Assembly (NCBI RefSeq): GCF_003254745.1
Contig: NZ_QKXH01000014.1
Coordinates: 49,001 to 113,000 of the forward strand
Direction of reading: 5' to 3'
Source: Flavobacterium aquariorum
GTDB taxonomy: Bacteria; Bacteroidota; Bacteroidia; Flavobacteriales; Flavobacteriaceae
DNA length: 64,000 bases
The notes under the pieces: generated by a model
The model's input: only the letters and a program-made list of their open reading frames with translations
The model's database searches: none
What the model was told of the DNA's origin: nothing
Shown here: positions 8,758 through 18,454 of the stretch, piece after piece
Numbering within the stretch: the first letter of the stretch is position 1
How the letters are laid out: every line of letters begins with the position of its first letter
Translations under genes and position numbers: made by a program

Positions 8758-9939
8758 ATGAGTATAAGTTTACCAGTGATTGAAGCCATAGAACAATATA
8801 AAGTATGTGTTATTATACCCACGTATAATAATCACAAAACATTAAAGCGGGTTTTAGATTCGGTTTTGCAATATACTTTCAATGTTATTGTGGTCAATGA
8901 CGGTTCTACGGACACTACCGCCCAAATTCTGGAAACGTATCCCAATTTGGTACAAATTCATCATTCCAAAAATAGAGGAAAAGGAATGGCGATACGTAAC
9001 GGTTTCAAAAAAGCATTAGAACTAAATTATAATTATGCGATTACGATAGATTCTGATGGACAGCATTTTGCTTCCGATATTCCCGTTTTTATTGAAGCTG
9101 TGGAAACGAATTCCGACGAATTATTAATCGGTTGCCGAAATATGACACAGGAGAATGTGCCTAAAAAAAGCAGTTTCGGGAATAAATTTTCTAATTTTTG
9201 GTTTTGGTTTGAAACCGGAAATAAGCTCGAAGACACCCAATCAGGCTTCAGGATGTATCCTTTACGAAAAATACCGAGACGTTATTTTACCAATAAATTT
9301 GAGTTTGAAATTGAAGTTATCGTTCGGTCAGCTTGGAAAGGCATTCCGGTCAGAAACATTCCGGTTCAAGTTTTGTATGATCCGGAAGAGCGGGTTTCCC
9401 ATTTTAGGCCTTTCAAAGATTTTACGAGAATCAGCATTCTCAACACCGTTTTGGTCACCATTGCCATAGTTTATATTAAACCGAGAGATTTTTTTCTGAA
9501 ACTAAAAAAAAAAGGACTTAAGAAATTTTTCCTTGAAAATATATTAGAAAGCAGTGATTCGAATGCCCGAAAAGCGTCTTCAATCGCGCTCGGGGTTTTC
9601 ATCGGAATCTGTCCATTTTGGGGATTTCAAACTATTCTTGTTTTGTCTTTGGCAGTTTTACTGAAACTGAATAAAGCGATTGCTTTTGCCTTTTCCAATA
9701 TCAGTTTTCCGCCTTTCATTCCGTTTATTATTTATGGTTCGCTAAAAATTGGTAGTTTTTTTGTCACTAGCGATAAATCTTTGATTTTGAATTCGGATAT
9801 GACTATTGCCGATATTCAAAAAAATATAGCCCAATATGTTGTTGGAAGTTTTATTTTAGCGACTTTTATGGCTATTCTATTTGGTCTTACTAGCTATTTG
9901 CTTCTCGCTTGGGTAGATAATTTAAAAAACAAAAAGTAG
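8758..9939 (+). CDS. Family 2 glycosyltransferase fused to DUF2062
   Basis: 393 residues in two parts. Residues about 15-230 are a GT-A glycosyltransferase (VCVIIPTYNNHKTL, VVNDGSTD, TIDSDGQH with the metal-binding DSD), of the dolichyl/polyprenyl-phosphate sugar transferase kind. Residues about 265-390 are a DUF2062 membrane region (SSIALGVFIGICPFWGFQT, with two or three transmembrane segments). The fusion would place sugar transfer at the inner membrane. It begins 16 bp after the unknown exported protein and ends 4 bp before the exporter fusion. A role in modifying the lipid or aryl head of the pigment is inferred. Confidence 0.82.
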   Translation: MSISLPVIEAIEQYKVCVIIPTYNNHKTLKRVLDSVLQYTFNVIVVNDGSTDTTAQILETYPNLVQIHHSKNRGKGMAIRNGFKKALELNYNYAITIDSDGQHFASDIPVFIEAVETNSDELLIGCRNMTQENVPKKSSFGNKFSNFWFWFETGNKLEDTQSGFRMYPLRKIPRRYFTNKFEFEIEVIVRSAWKGIPVRNIPVQVLYDPEERVSHFRPFKDFTRISILNTVLVTIAIVYIKPRDFFLKLKKKGLKKFFLENILESSDSNARKASSIALGVFIGICPFWGFQTILVLSLAVLLKLNKAIAFAFSNISFPPFIPFIIYGSLKIGSFFVTSDKSLILNSDMTIADIQKNIAQYVVGSFILATFMAILFGLTSYLLLAWVDNLKNKK

Positions 9940-9943
9940 CAGC

Positions 9944-12900
9944 ATGCACAATTATCTATTCGGTTTATATTCGTTCATGACAAAGAGAAAATCCCTTTCT
10001 GCAGGTATAGTTATTGCTATAGCTTTGTTTTTAGGTTTCTTTGCTTCCCAAATAACGTTTGAGGAAAATATAAATCAATTGATTCCCTCCAATGATAAAT
10101 CGGGCGTGACTTCAAAAGTATTGGATCAGGTTAATTTTGCCGATAAAATAACTATTATTATTTCGACTAAAGACAAAGGTTCAGCCGATAATCTCACGGA
10201 ATATGCCGATATCTTTATCGATAGTTTGGAAGCGAATTGCAAGCCGTTTGTGGCAAAAGTGCAGGGCAAAATTGAAGAAGAAAATATTCAGGAGACGTTC
10301 GATTTTGTATATGCCAATTTGCCTCTTTTTTTGGATCAAAAGGATTATGAGCAAATTCAGAATAAATTACAAAAGGACAGCATTGCAAACAGCGTTGCCT
10401 CGGATTATAAATCGATAATTTCTCCGGCGGGATTGGTTTCCAAAGATTTTATTCTTCAGGATCCGCTTGGCATTTCGTTTATTGCCTTGAAGAAATTGCA
10501 ACAATTGAGTGTTGGCGACGATTTTGAAATTCAAAACGGATTCATACTAAGCAAAGACAAGAGGAATTTATTGCTTTTTGTGACTCCAAAATTGCCTGCC
10601 AATGAAACGGATAAGAATACCAGTTTTGTCCATAATTTGGAAAAAATCAGAACCAATCTGAATCAGCAATTTAAAGGTAAAGTTGAGATGACCTATTTTG
10701 GAGCTACGCCTGTTGCAGTTGCCAATGCTACCCAAATTAAATCCGATGTACAAAATACTTCTATTTTTGCGGGAGTTACATTGATTATAATTTTGGCTTT
10801 TTTCTATAGAAATCTGTCAACACCAATAATTATTTTTATTCCTTCTTTGTTCGGCGCTCTTTTTTCTTTGGCTGTTTTATATTTTTGTAAAGGGAGTATA
10901 TCGGCTATTTCTTTGGGAATTAGTTCTATTTTGTTGGGTGAAACCACAGATTATTCGATATATGTTTTAACACATTTAAGGAATAATAAAAATGTGAAAT
11001 TACTCTATAGAGACATCACAAAACCGTTGTTGCTTTGTGGTGTGACAACATCCATCACCTTTTTGTGCCTGTTTTTTATCAAATCGGAAGCTTTGCAGGA
11101 TTTAGGAATTTTTGCGGGTTTGAGTGTGGTTTCGACATCTGTTTTTTCTTTGGTTTTAATTCCGATCTTGTACAAGTCGAATGGAAAATTATTCATTCCA
11201 AAGCCTAATCTTATTGACAAACTGGGTGCTTATTCCTATCATAAAAATAAATTTTTGGTTGGATCAATGTTATTGTTGTTGGTCGTTTCTCTTTTTACCT
11301 ATTCTAAGGTTACTTTCAATAATGATCTTTCGGCTTTAAATTTTATGACTCCCAAGTTGAAAATGGCCGAGAAACAGTTGGAGCATATTGCTAATAATGA
11401 CTCGTCAAAATCCATTTATTTGGTGACTTACGGCAAAAGTTATGATGAAGTTGTAGCCAATAATAATCAACTTTTTAAGACACTTCAGAAGGATAAAAAC
11501 ACCAAAGGAATCTTGAATTTCAGTTCTATCGGAGGGATTGTTTTTTCTGAACAGGTTCAAAAACAAAAAATAGCAGAATGGAATATTTTTTGGAGTTCCC
11601 AAAAGAAATCAAATCTGACGCAGTCCTTAATCAGGGAAGGGAGCCAGTATGGTTTTAAGGCGACTACTTTTAATGGCTTTTATAAGTTATTGGATAAAAA
11701 CTTTAGCCCAATATCCATTCAAGAATATCTGAAGGTAAAATCCTTTTTTCTTGATGAATTTGTCGCCCAAAAAGATGGATTTTACACCATTTCTACCTTG
11801 GTAAAAGTACCAGGAGATCGCAGGGATTCCTTTGTGAATCAAATAAAAAAACAATCCAATTTGGTTGTTATCGACAGGCAACAAACGAATGAGACTTTTC
11901 TTGGAACACTAAAAACAAGTTTTGAAGATCTTGTCAATTATTCTTTTATAGCGGTATTTTTTGTACTGTTATTTGCTTTTAGAAAAATAGAATTGGCCAT
12001 TATCAGCATTATCCCAATATTCATAAGTTGGATTTTTACTATCGGTCTTATGGGAATGTTCGGATTGCAATTTAATGTGTTTAACATTATTGTCTGTACT
12101 TTGATTTTTGGTATAGGAGTGGACTACAGTATCTTTATGACATCGGCATTGCAAAAAGAATATACATTTGGGAAAATAGAATTACCAAGTTACAGAACCT
12201 CTATTTTATTGTCGGTTGCAACCACAATTTTAGGAATTGGAGTGCTTATTTTCGCCAAACATCCAGCTCTGAAATCAATAGCTTTAATTGCCATTATCGG
12301 GATATTTTCGGCAATGATGATAACTTTTATTTTACAGCCGTTAGTATTTCATTTCTTTGTTACCAATCGAGTAAAAAAAGGAAAAGCACCTTATGAAATC
12401 AAGCGATTGTTGCATTCGGTTATTTCTTTTACGTATTTTGGTTTAGGAGGATTTTTATTGTCAATAGTTAGTGGGATTTTGATGAAAATCATGCCTTTTT
12501 CAAAAAAGTCAAAACTAAAAGTGTTTCATTTTATTTTATCAAAGTTCATGCATTCTGTCTTGATGAGCTATCCTTCGATAAGACGAAAAATCGTAAATAC
12601 TTCCAATGAAAGATTTGACAAACCAGCCGTAATTATAGCCAATCATAGTTCCTTTTTGGATATTTTGGCTGTTGGATTGTTGAGCCCCAAAATTATTTTT
12701 TTGGTTAGCGATTGGGTTTATAATTCCCCTGTTTTTGGGAAAGGAGTTCGTTTGGCTGGTTTTTACCCAGTTTCCAGCGGGATGGATAATGGTGTAGATC
12801 ATTTGCGTACCAAAGTGAAAGAAGGATTTTCTATAATGGTCTTCCCTGAAGGTACAAGATCTGAAGATAATTCTATAAAGCGTTTCCATAAAGGTGCTTT

Positions 12901-13630
12901 TTATTTGGCTGAACAATTGCATTTAGACATCGTTCCGATTGTTATTCATGGTTATTCCGAGGTTTGCCCAAAAGGGGATTTTATACTCAATGGTGGGAAT
13001 ACCACCACGGCTATTTTGCACCGAATTTCACCTGATAATTTTGATTTTGGAAACAATGTAGCTGAGAGGACAAAAAAAATAAGTGTTTTCTTCAAGCAGG
13101 AATACAGAAAGATGCGTTTGGATTTAGAAGGTCCTGATTATTTCAAAGCAAAACTGATGAACAGTTATGCATTCAAAGAACCACAAGTTATAAAAGCCGT
13201 ACAAGAAGATATACAGCAACATGCGGACTTATACTACAGCCTGAATAAATGGATCGGCACCAAAGCTAGAATATTGCATTTTGCTAATGATTTTGGACAG
13301 TTGGATATGCTTCTGGTTTTGCAGGAACCGCAAAGAAAAATTGAATCCATAGTCCTTTTGGATGAAAACAGAGCGGTGGCCCAAACAAATTATATCATAA
13401 AGAAAAGGAAGATTCAGTATTTAGATACAAGTAAACCGATTGCTCCAAATAAATATGATGTTGTTTTGATTTCGGATGAAAATGCAATAGTTGATATGGA
13501 AACAATTTGTAATTTGGCTACAACGATTATTTTATTGAATCCTATTGGATTGAAAGGTGAAATTCCGTTGTTAGATTTTGAAATTGTTTTTGATACTGAA
13601 GATTTAATTGTAATAAAGAAGAAAGTATAA
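9944..13630 (+). CDS. MMPL/RND-type exporter fused to a PlsC acyltransferase
   Basis: 1228 residues. Residues 1-820 form a full MMPL (RND superfamily) transporter with two periplasmic loops and two sets of membrane segments, including LLGETTDYSIYVLTHL and GIGVDYSIFM, which hold the conserved Asp. Residues about 880-1060 form a 1-acylglycerol-3-phosphate-type acyltransferase with NHSSFLD (near residue 899) and FPEGTRS (near 967). The last 150 residues look like a degenerate Rossmann or methyltransferase-like fold without clear motifs. Aryl-polyene clusters contain MMPL exporters and lipid acyltransferases as separate genes. The fusion suggests that lipid attachment and export are coupled. Confidence 0.85.
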   Translation: MHNYLFGLYSFMTKRKSLSAGIVIAIALFLGFFASQITFEENINQLIPSNDKSGVTSKVLDQVNFADKITIIISTKDKGSADNLTEYADIFIDSLEANCKPFVAKVQGKIEEENIQETFDFVYANLPLFLDQKDYEQIQNKLQKDSIANSVASDYKSIISPAGLVSKDFILQDPLGISFIALKKLQQLSVGDDFEIQNGFILSKDKRNLLLFVTPKLPANETDKNTSFVHNLEKIRTNLNQQFKGKVEMTYFGATPVAVANATQIKSDVQNTSIFAGVTLIIILAFFYRNLSTPIIIFIPSLFGALFSLAVLYFCKGSISAISLGISSILLGETTDYSIYVLTHLRNNKNVKLLYRDITKPLLLCGVTTSITFLCLFFIKSEALQDLGIFAGLSVVSTSVFSLVLIPILYKSNGKLFIPKPNLIDKLGAYSYHKNKFLVGSMLLLLVVSLFTYSKVTFNNDLSALNFMTPKLKMAEKQLEHIANNDSSKSIYLVTYGKSYDEVVANNNQLFKTLQKDKNTKGILNFSSIGGIVFSEQVQKQKIAEWNIFWSSQKKSNLTQSLIREGSQYGFKATTFNGFYKLLDKNFSPISIQEYLKVKSFFLDEFVAQKDGFYTISTLVKVPGDRRDSFVNQIKKQSNLVVIDRQQTNETFLGTLKTSFEDLVNYSFIAVFFVLLFAFRKIELAIISIIPIFISWIFTIGLMGMFGLQFNVFNIIVCTLIFGIGVDYSIFMTSALQKEYTFGKIELPSYRTSILLSVATTILGIGVLIFAKHPALKSIALIAIIGIFSAMMITFILQPLVFHFFVTNRVKKGKAPYEIKRLLHSVISFTYFGLGGFLLSIVSGILMKIMPFSKKSKLKVFHFILSKFMHSVLMSYPSIRRKIVNTSNERFDKPAVIIANHSSFLDILAVGLLSPKIIFLVSDWVYNSPVFGKGVRLAGFYPVSSGMDNGVDHLRTKVKEGFSIMVFPEGTRSEDNSIKRFHKGAFYLAEQLHLDIVPIVIHGYSEVCPKGDFILNGGNTTTAILHRISPDNFDFGNNVAERTKKISVFFKQEYRKMRLDLEGPDYFKAKLMNSYAFKEPQVIKAVQEDIQQHADLYYSLNKWIGTKARILHFANDFGQLDMLLVLQEPQRKIESIVLLDENRAVAQTNYIIKKRKIQYLDTSKPIAPNKYDVVLISDENAIVDMETICNLATTIILLNPIGLKGEIPLLDFEIVFDTEDLIVIKKKV

Positions 13631-15153
13631 TGAAAATGAAAAAACGCTATGACGTAGTTGTAATAGGAAGCGGTTTAGGCGGACTCGTTTCAGCTGTCAT
13701 TTTGGCCAAAGAAGGCTATAGTGTTTGTGTGTTGGAAAAAAACAATCAATACGGAGGGAATCTGCAGACCTTTGTGCGTGACAAAACAATTTTTGATACC
13801 GGAATTCATTATATCGGAGGATTGGGTGAGGGGCAGAATCTGCATCAATATTTCAAGTATATTGGCATTATGGATGGCTTGAATCTCAAGAAAATGGATG
13901 AAGATGGCTATGATATGATTTCGTTCGAGAATCATGAGCAGGAATTTCCACATGCACAAGGATATGATAATTTTAAAAAACAACTGACCCAATTTTTTCC
14001 CGAGGAAAGAGAAGCTATTGAAAAATATTGTGAGGCAATACTAAGAACTTGTGATCGATTTCCGCTTTATAATTTAAGATTGGAAGGGAAATATGACAGC
14101 GATATTTTGACAATAAATGCCAAAGAGTTCATCGATGGATTGACAGAAAATAAAATATTGAGGGCTGTTTTTGCGGGAAGTAATTTTTTATATGCGGGAC
14201 TGGGGGATAAGTCGCCTTTTTATGTTCATGCATTGACGGTGAATACTTATATGCAAAGTGCTTGGCGATGTATCAATGGTGGAAGCCAAATAACAAAGCA
14301 GTTGATAAAAGAATTGAAGAAACACGGTGGTGTTGCTTTTAAATACAAAGAGGTTATTCAGTTAATCGTTGAGGAGAATGCTGTTACAAATGTAAGATTG
14401 AAAGACGATACAACTGTGTCGGCCCAATATTTTATATCTAATATTGAGCCTAAGACCACTTTGAAAATGGCAGGGGATGGCAATTTTAGAAAAGCTTTTG
14501 TCAATAGGGTTTCAAGTTTAGAGGGAGGAGTTTCGGCATTCAGTTTGTATATTGTTTTTAAGCCAAAGAAGTTTAAATATTTGAACCGAAATTACTACCA
14601 CTTCAAAAATAGTGACGTGGTTTGGACTGCTCAGGATTATACTGAGGAAACTTGGCCAAAAGCATTTCTGGCTTCAATGAATGCCACTAAAAAGGAAGAT
14701 GGATGGGCTGAAGGAATGACTTTTATCGCTTATATGAAATTTTCAGATGTAGAGGCTTGGAAAGATACCTATAACACAATTGCAGATGAAAAGGAGAGGG
14801 GAGAAAGTTACGAAGCTTTCAAAAAGCGCAAAACGGACCGTTTTCTGGAAGAAATAGAACTCAAGTTCCCAGGGATTAAAGAATGCATAAAATCAGTACA
14901 TACATCGACTCCACTATCTTACAGGGATTATATTGGAGGGCATAATGGGAATATGTATGGTTATGAGAAAGATTCCAATAACCCAATGAAAACATTTATT
15001 CCCTCCAAAACAAAGTTGGATAATCTTTATCTGACCGGTCAGAGCATTAATATGCATGGAGTTTTAGGGGTAACTATTGGCGCTGTTGTTACCTGCTCAG
15101 AGATTTTGGGCAGAGAATATTTAGTCAACAAAATTAATCAAAATACGGATTGA
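13630..15153 (+). CDS. CrtI-like FAD-dependent oxidoreductase
   Basis: 507 residues. The N-terminus is a dinucleotide-binding fold (VVVIGSGLGGLVSAVILAKEG) followed by the phytoene-desaturase/retinol-saturase signature (YGGNLQTF, FDTGIHYIGG). The C-terminus has the FAD-contacting LYLTGQSINMHGVLG. Relatives act on polyenes and carotenoids as desaturases, isomerases or saturases. The start codon shares one base with the exporter's stop. In this cluster a reaction on the polyene chain is the natural inference, but the direction cannot be read from sequence. Confidence 0.84.
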   Translation: MKMKKRYDVVVIGSGLGGLVSAVILAKEGYSVCVLEKNNQYGGNLQTFVRDKTIFDTGIHYIGGLGEGQNLHQYFKYIGIMDGLNLKKMDEDGYDMISFENHEQEFPHAQGYDNFKKQLTQFFPEEREAIEKYCEAILRTCDRFPLYNLRLEGKYDSDILTINAKEFIDGLTENKILRAVFAGSNFLYAGLGDKSPFYVHALTVNTYMQSAWRCINGGSQITKQLIKELKKHGGVAFKYKEVIQLIVEENAVTNVRLKDDTTVSAQYFISNIEPKTTLKMAGDGNFRKAFVNRVSSLEGGVSAFSLYIVFKPKKFKYLNRNYYHFKNSDVVWTAQDYTEETWPKAFLASMNATKKEDGWAEGMTFIAYMKFSDVEAWKDTYNTIADEKERGESYEAFKKRKTDRFLEEIELKFPGIKECIKSVHTSTPLSYRDYIGGHNGNMYGYEKDSNNPMKTFIPSKTKLDNLYLTGQSINMHGVLGVTIGAVVTCSEILGREYLVNKINQNTD

Positions 15154-15169
15154 TGATAAATTGAGGTGT

Positions 15170-16840
15170 ATGAAGAAACATATTGTCCATATTGTTTTCA
15201 TCGTTTTAGCTTTTGTAGTTGCTTCATGCGGTACTTCAAAATCAATGCGCCATCAACCAGAAATAAAAAGTTTTAACAACACCATTTCCGTTGTCACAAA
15301 ACAATCCAGCACTATTTTTTACACTGGAAATAATTTTTTACTTAAGAATAAACAAAACCTATGGGAACTCTATGTTGAAGGCGATCCGTTGGAACGAGGT
15401 TTAGCAATCGGTAGTTTGACAGATTCTTTGTTAAAAAAGCAAGAATATGTTTTTTTTGATAGAGTAGATGTTTTGATTCCATCCAATTTTAAAAGGAACG
15501 TGATGATGCGCTTTTTAAATTGGTATAATCGAAAATTGTATTTGAATGTGGACAATGAGTATCAAACCGAAATTTATGGACTTTCGCAATATGCACCAAA
15601 AGATTTAAGTTATATAGCGCCCAGTTTTTTGAGAGATATGTATTTGCATGGTGCCCATGATATTGGTCATGCTGTTCAAGATTTAGCTTTGGTAGGTTGT
15701 ACCTCTTTTGCAGCTTGGGGAAACAAAACAGAAGATGGAAACTTAATCCTTGGTCGAAATTTCGATTTCTATGTTGATGACGCTTTCGCAAAAGATAAGA
15801 TAGTGGCTTTTATAAACCCAAAGGAAGGATATCCTTTCATGATGGTAACCTGGCCGGGAATGATCGGCGTTTGTTCAGGAATGAATGCTGAAGGTCTGAC
15901 ACTGACAATCAATGCCAGCAAGTCTAAAATCCCGTTAATTGCCAAAACACCAATTTCTATATTGACACGGGAAATATTGCAATATGCAAGAACTATTGAC
16001 GAAGCAATTGCAATTGCCAAAAAGAAGAAAGTATTTGTATCCGAATCAATTATGATAGGAAGTGCCAATGACAATAAAGCCGTTTTGATAGAAATTGCAC
16101 CAGATAATTTAGGCATTTTTGAAGTTTCAAACGATAATCAGTTGGTTTGTACCAATCATTTTCAAAGTGATGCATTAAAAGAAAACAAACGAAATAGAGA
16201 CCAAATTAAAAACAGTCATTCGCAATATCGTTTTGATCGAATGACCCAATTACTGGATAAAAATCCAATAATTACACCTCAAATCGCTGTTGATATCCTT
16301 CGGAATAAAGAGGGGCTTAATAATATACCTTTGGGTTTTGGAAATGATAAGGCATTAAATCACTTATTGGCTCATCACGGAATTGTGTTTCAACCTTCGA
16401 AACGATTGGTTTGGGTATCGGCAAGTCCCTATCAATTGGGTGAATTTGTCTGTTATGACTTGAATACCATTTTTATAAACAGAAAAAGGAATGACAATAT
16501 AATTTCTTTGGAAGATGAAACTAGAAATATTCCCAAGGATCCATTTCTGGAAACGGTTGCGTATCAAAACTATGAGCAGTTTAGGATAGAGAATAAAAAA
16601 ATGGATTTGTTTTTAAAAAAGAAAGAAAAATTACCTTCCGATTTCATTGGATATTATCAATCTTTAAATCCAGATTATTGGGTTGTTTATTATAATGCAG
16701 GATTGTACTTTTATCAAAATAAAAAATACGCTTTGGCTCAAGAGCAGTTTGAAAAAGCATTGACCAAAGAAATTAGTACTCTTGCTGAGAAACAGGAGAT
16801 TACCAACTATTTAAAGAAAATTAAAAGAAAACGAGAATGA
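15170..16840 (+). CDS. C45-family (acyl-CoA:6-APA acyltransferase-like) Ntn hydrolase, lipoprotein
   Basis: Starting at the ATG at 15170 the product has about 556 residues; an in-frame TTG at 15161 adds only three. A lipoprotein signal ends at VASC. The nucleophile motif GCTSF lies near residue 175, followed by GRNFDFY, typical of C45/choloylglycine-type Ntn hydrolases that self-cleave before Cys. The C-terminus (YNAGLYFYQNKKYALAQEQF) is TPR-like. Family members hydrolyse or transfer acyl amides or esters. Adjacent to a CoA ligase (ATGA overlap), it may acylate or trim the polyene conjugate in the periplasm. The partner substrate is unknown. Confidence 0.8.
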   Translation: MKKHIVHIVFIVLAFVVASCGTSKSMRHQPEIKSFNNTISVVTKQSSTIFYTGNNFLLKNKQNLWELYVEGDPLERGLAIGSLTDSLLKKQEYVFFDRVDVLIPSNFKRNVMMRFLNWYNRKLYLNVDNEYQTEIYGLSQYAPKDLSYIAPSFLRDMYLHGAHDIGHAVQDLALVGCTSFAAWGNKTEDGNLILGRNFDFYVDDAFAKDKIVAFINPKEGYPFMMVTWPGMIGVCSGMNAEGLTLTINASKSKIPLIAKTPISILTREILQYARTIDEAIAIAKKKKVFVSESIMIGSANDNKAVLIEIAPDNLGIFEVSNDNQLVCTNHFQSDALKENKRNRDQIKNSHSQYRFDRMTQLLDKNPIITPQIAVDILRNKEGLNNIPLGFGNDKALNHLLAHHGIVFQPSKRLVWVSASPYQLGEFVCYDLNTIFINRKRNDNIISLEDETRNIPKDPFLETVAYQNYEQFRIENKKMDLFLKKKEKLPSDFIGYYQSLNPDYWVVYYNAGLYFYQNKKYALAQEQFEKALTKEISTLAEKQEITNYLKKIKRKRE

Positions 16841-18135
16841 TTCCAAAGATAGAAATCGCCACTGCAGCCGAAATAAAATCGTTTCAGGAACAAAAATTGG
16901 CAGAACTTTTGCGCTATGTGAATGTCAATTCCCCTTTTTACAGTTCTCTTTTTTTTAAAAAAAATATTGATATAGCCAATATAAAAACAATTGAGGATTT
17001 GACTCTGTTGCCTGTTACCACCAAAGAAGATTTACAAAAATACAATGATGATTTTTTATGTGTTCCTGCGAATAAAATTATTGATTACACCACTACATCC
17101 GGGACTTTGGGAGATCCTGTAACTTTTGGGTTAACCGACAGTGATTTGGACAGATTGGCTTATAATGAAGCTATTTCGTTTGATTGTGCAGGCATAAAAG
17201 AAGGTGATATTGTGCAGTTAATGACCACTATTGACCGTCGTTTTATGGCAGGATTGGCTTATTTTTTAGGTCTTCGAAAGATGAAAGTGGGTGTTATTCG
17301 TGTTGGTGCCGGAATTCCGGAATTGCAATGGGATTCTATTTTAAAATACAAACCGACTTATTTAATTACGGTTCCTTCCTTTTTGCTAAAAATGATTGAA
17401 TATGCCGAAAATCATAACATTGATTTCAATAATTCCAGTGTTAAAGGTGCTATTTGTATCGGCGAATCTCTTAGGAACCAAGATTTCACAATGAATGCAC
17501 TGTCCAAAAAAATAACGGACAAATGGAAAATAAAGTTGTTCTCCACTTATGCTTCGACCGAAATGAGCACTGCCTTTACAGAATGTGATCATGGAGTAGG
17601 AGGGCATCATCACCCAGAATTGATTATTGTGGAAGTATTGGATTCAAATAATAATCCCGTAAAAAATGGTGAATCAGGAGAATTAACTTTTACCACCTTG
17701 GGAATTGAAGCCATGCCATTAGTTCGGTTCAAAACGGGGGATATTGTACAATTGCATACTGATCCTTGTCTGTGTGGTCGAAACACATTGCGTGTTGGCC
17801 CTGTTATTGGCAGGAAACAGCAAATGATAAAATACAAAGGAACTACTTTGTATCCGCCTGCTATGAACGATGTTTTAAATGATTTCGATACAATCGAAAG
17901 CTATATCATCGAAATTACTTCGAATGATTTGGGAACAGATGAGATTCTGATAAAACTTGCGGTTAAAGACCCTACACCCATTTTTCTACAGGAATTAAAA
18001 GATCATTTTAGAGCCAAATTGCGTGTAACTCCCAAAATTGAATTCACGACGAATGAAGCGCTAAGACCTATTATTTTCAATCCAATGAGCAGAAAACCGA
18101 TTCATTTTTTTGATAACAGAAAAACGGGTTTTTAA
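16837..18135 (+). CDS. Phenylacetate-CoA-ligase-like AMP-binding enzyme
   Basis: 432 residues with adenylation signatures: the phosphate loop TTTSGTLGDPVTFG near residue 88, a STYASTEMSTAF motif, and RFKTGDIV in the hinge region; the short C-terminal cap ends in a lysine-containing segment. Length and motifs match the PaaK-like family, which activates aryl carboxylic acids as CoA or ACP thioesters. Flexirubins carry an aryl head from tyrosine via a coumarate-like acid, so activation of the aryl starter is the likely role. It is the last gene of the cluster, and its end overlaps the convergent HMA gene by 4 bp. Confidence 0.82.
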   Translation: MIPKIEIATAAEIKSFQEQKLAELLRYVNVNSPFYSSLFFKKNIDIANIKTIEDLTLLPVTTKEDLQKYNDDFLCVPANKIIDYTTTSGTLGDPVTFGLTDSDLDRLAYNEAISFDCAGIKEGDIVQLMTTIDRRFMAGLAYFLGLRKMKVGVIRVGAGIPELQWDSILKYKPTYLITVPSFLLKMIEYAENHNIDFNNSSVKGAICIGESLRNQDFTMNALSKKITDKWKIKLFSTYASTEMSTAFTECDHGVGGHHHPELIIVEVLDSNNNPVKNGESGELTFTTLGIEAMPLVRFKTGDIVQLHTDPCLCGRNTLRVGPVIGRKQQMIKYKGTTLYPPAMNDVLNDFDTIESYIIEITSNDLGTDEILIKLAVKDPTPIFLQELKDHFRAKLRVTPKIEFTTNEALRPIIFNPMSRKPIHFFDNRKTGF

Positions 18136-18368
18136 TCTACCGCTTCAATTTTATAACCCGCTTTTTGAACCGCATCTATAATTTCGCTTTCTATATTACC
18201 ATTGGAGGTTACGGATAGAATTTTGTCATTATTTTCGGTATCTACAGACCAGAGACTGATACCTTTTACAGCATTTAGAAAAGGTGTTACTGTGGCAACA
18301 CAACCACCACATTTTATATTTGTTTTGAAATAAAATGTAGTTTCTTTTTCGTTTAAATTAGTGTTCAT
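18132..18368 (-). CDS. Small heavy-metal-associated (HMA) domain protein
   Basis: A 78-residue single HMA domain with metal-binding CGGC (residues 20-23) in a KCGGCVATV context and a GYKIE end. It is likely a copper chaperone delivering Cu(I) to the CopA homologue encoded just upstream on the same strand (86-bp gap). The gap carries three copies of a TTTGTTGTTTTA-like word. Convergent with the aryl-CoA ligase gene, whose stop codon it overlaps by 4 bp. Confidence 0.85.
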   Translation of the reverse strand: MNTNLNEKETTFYFKTNIKCGGCVATVTPFLNAVKGISLWSVDTENNDKILSVTSNGNIESEIIDAVQKAGYKIEAVD

Positions 18369-18454
18369 TTTTGTTTTATTTGTTGTTTTATTTGTTGTTT
18401 TAATTGTTCAGTTTTAAGAATGATAATTACTATTAGCGATTCAGCCTACCTAAA

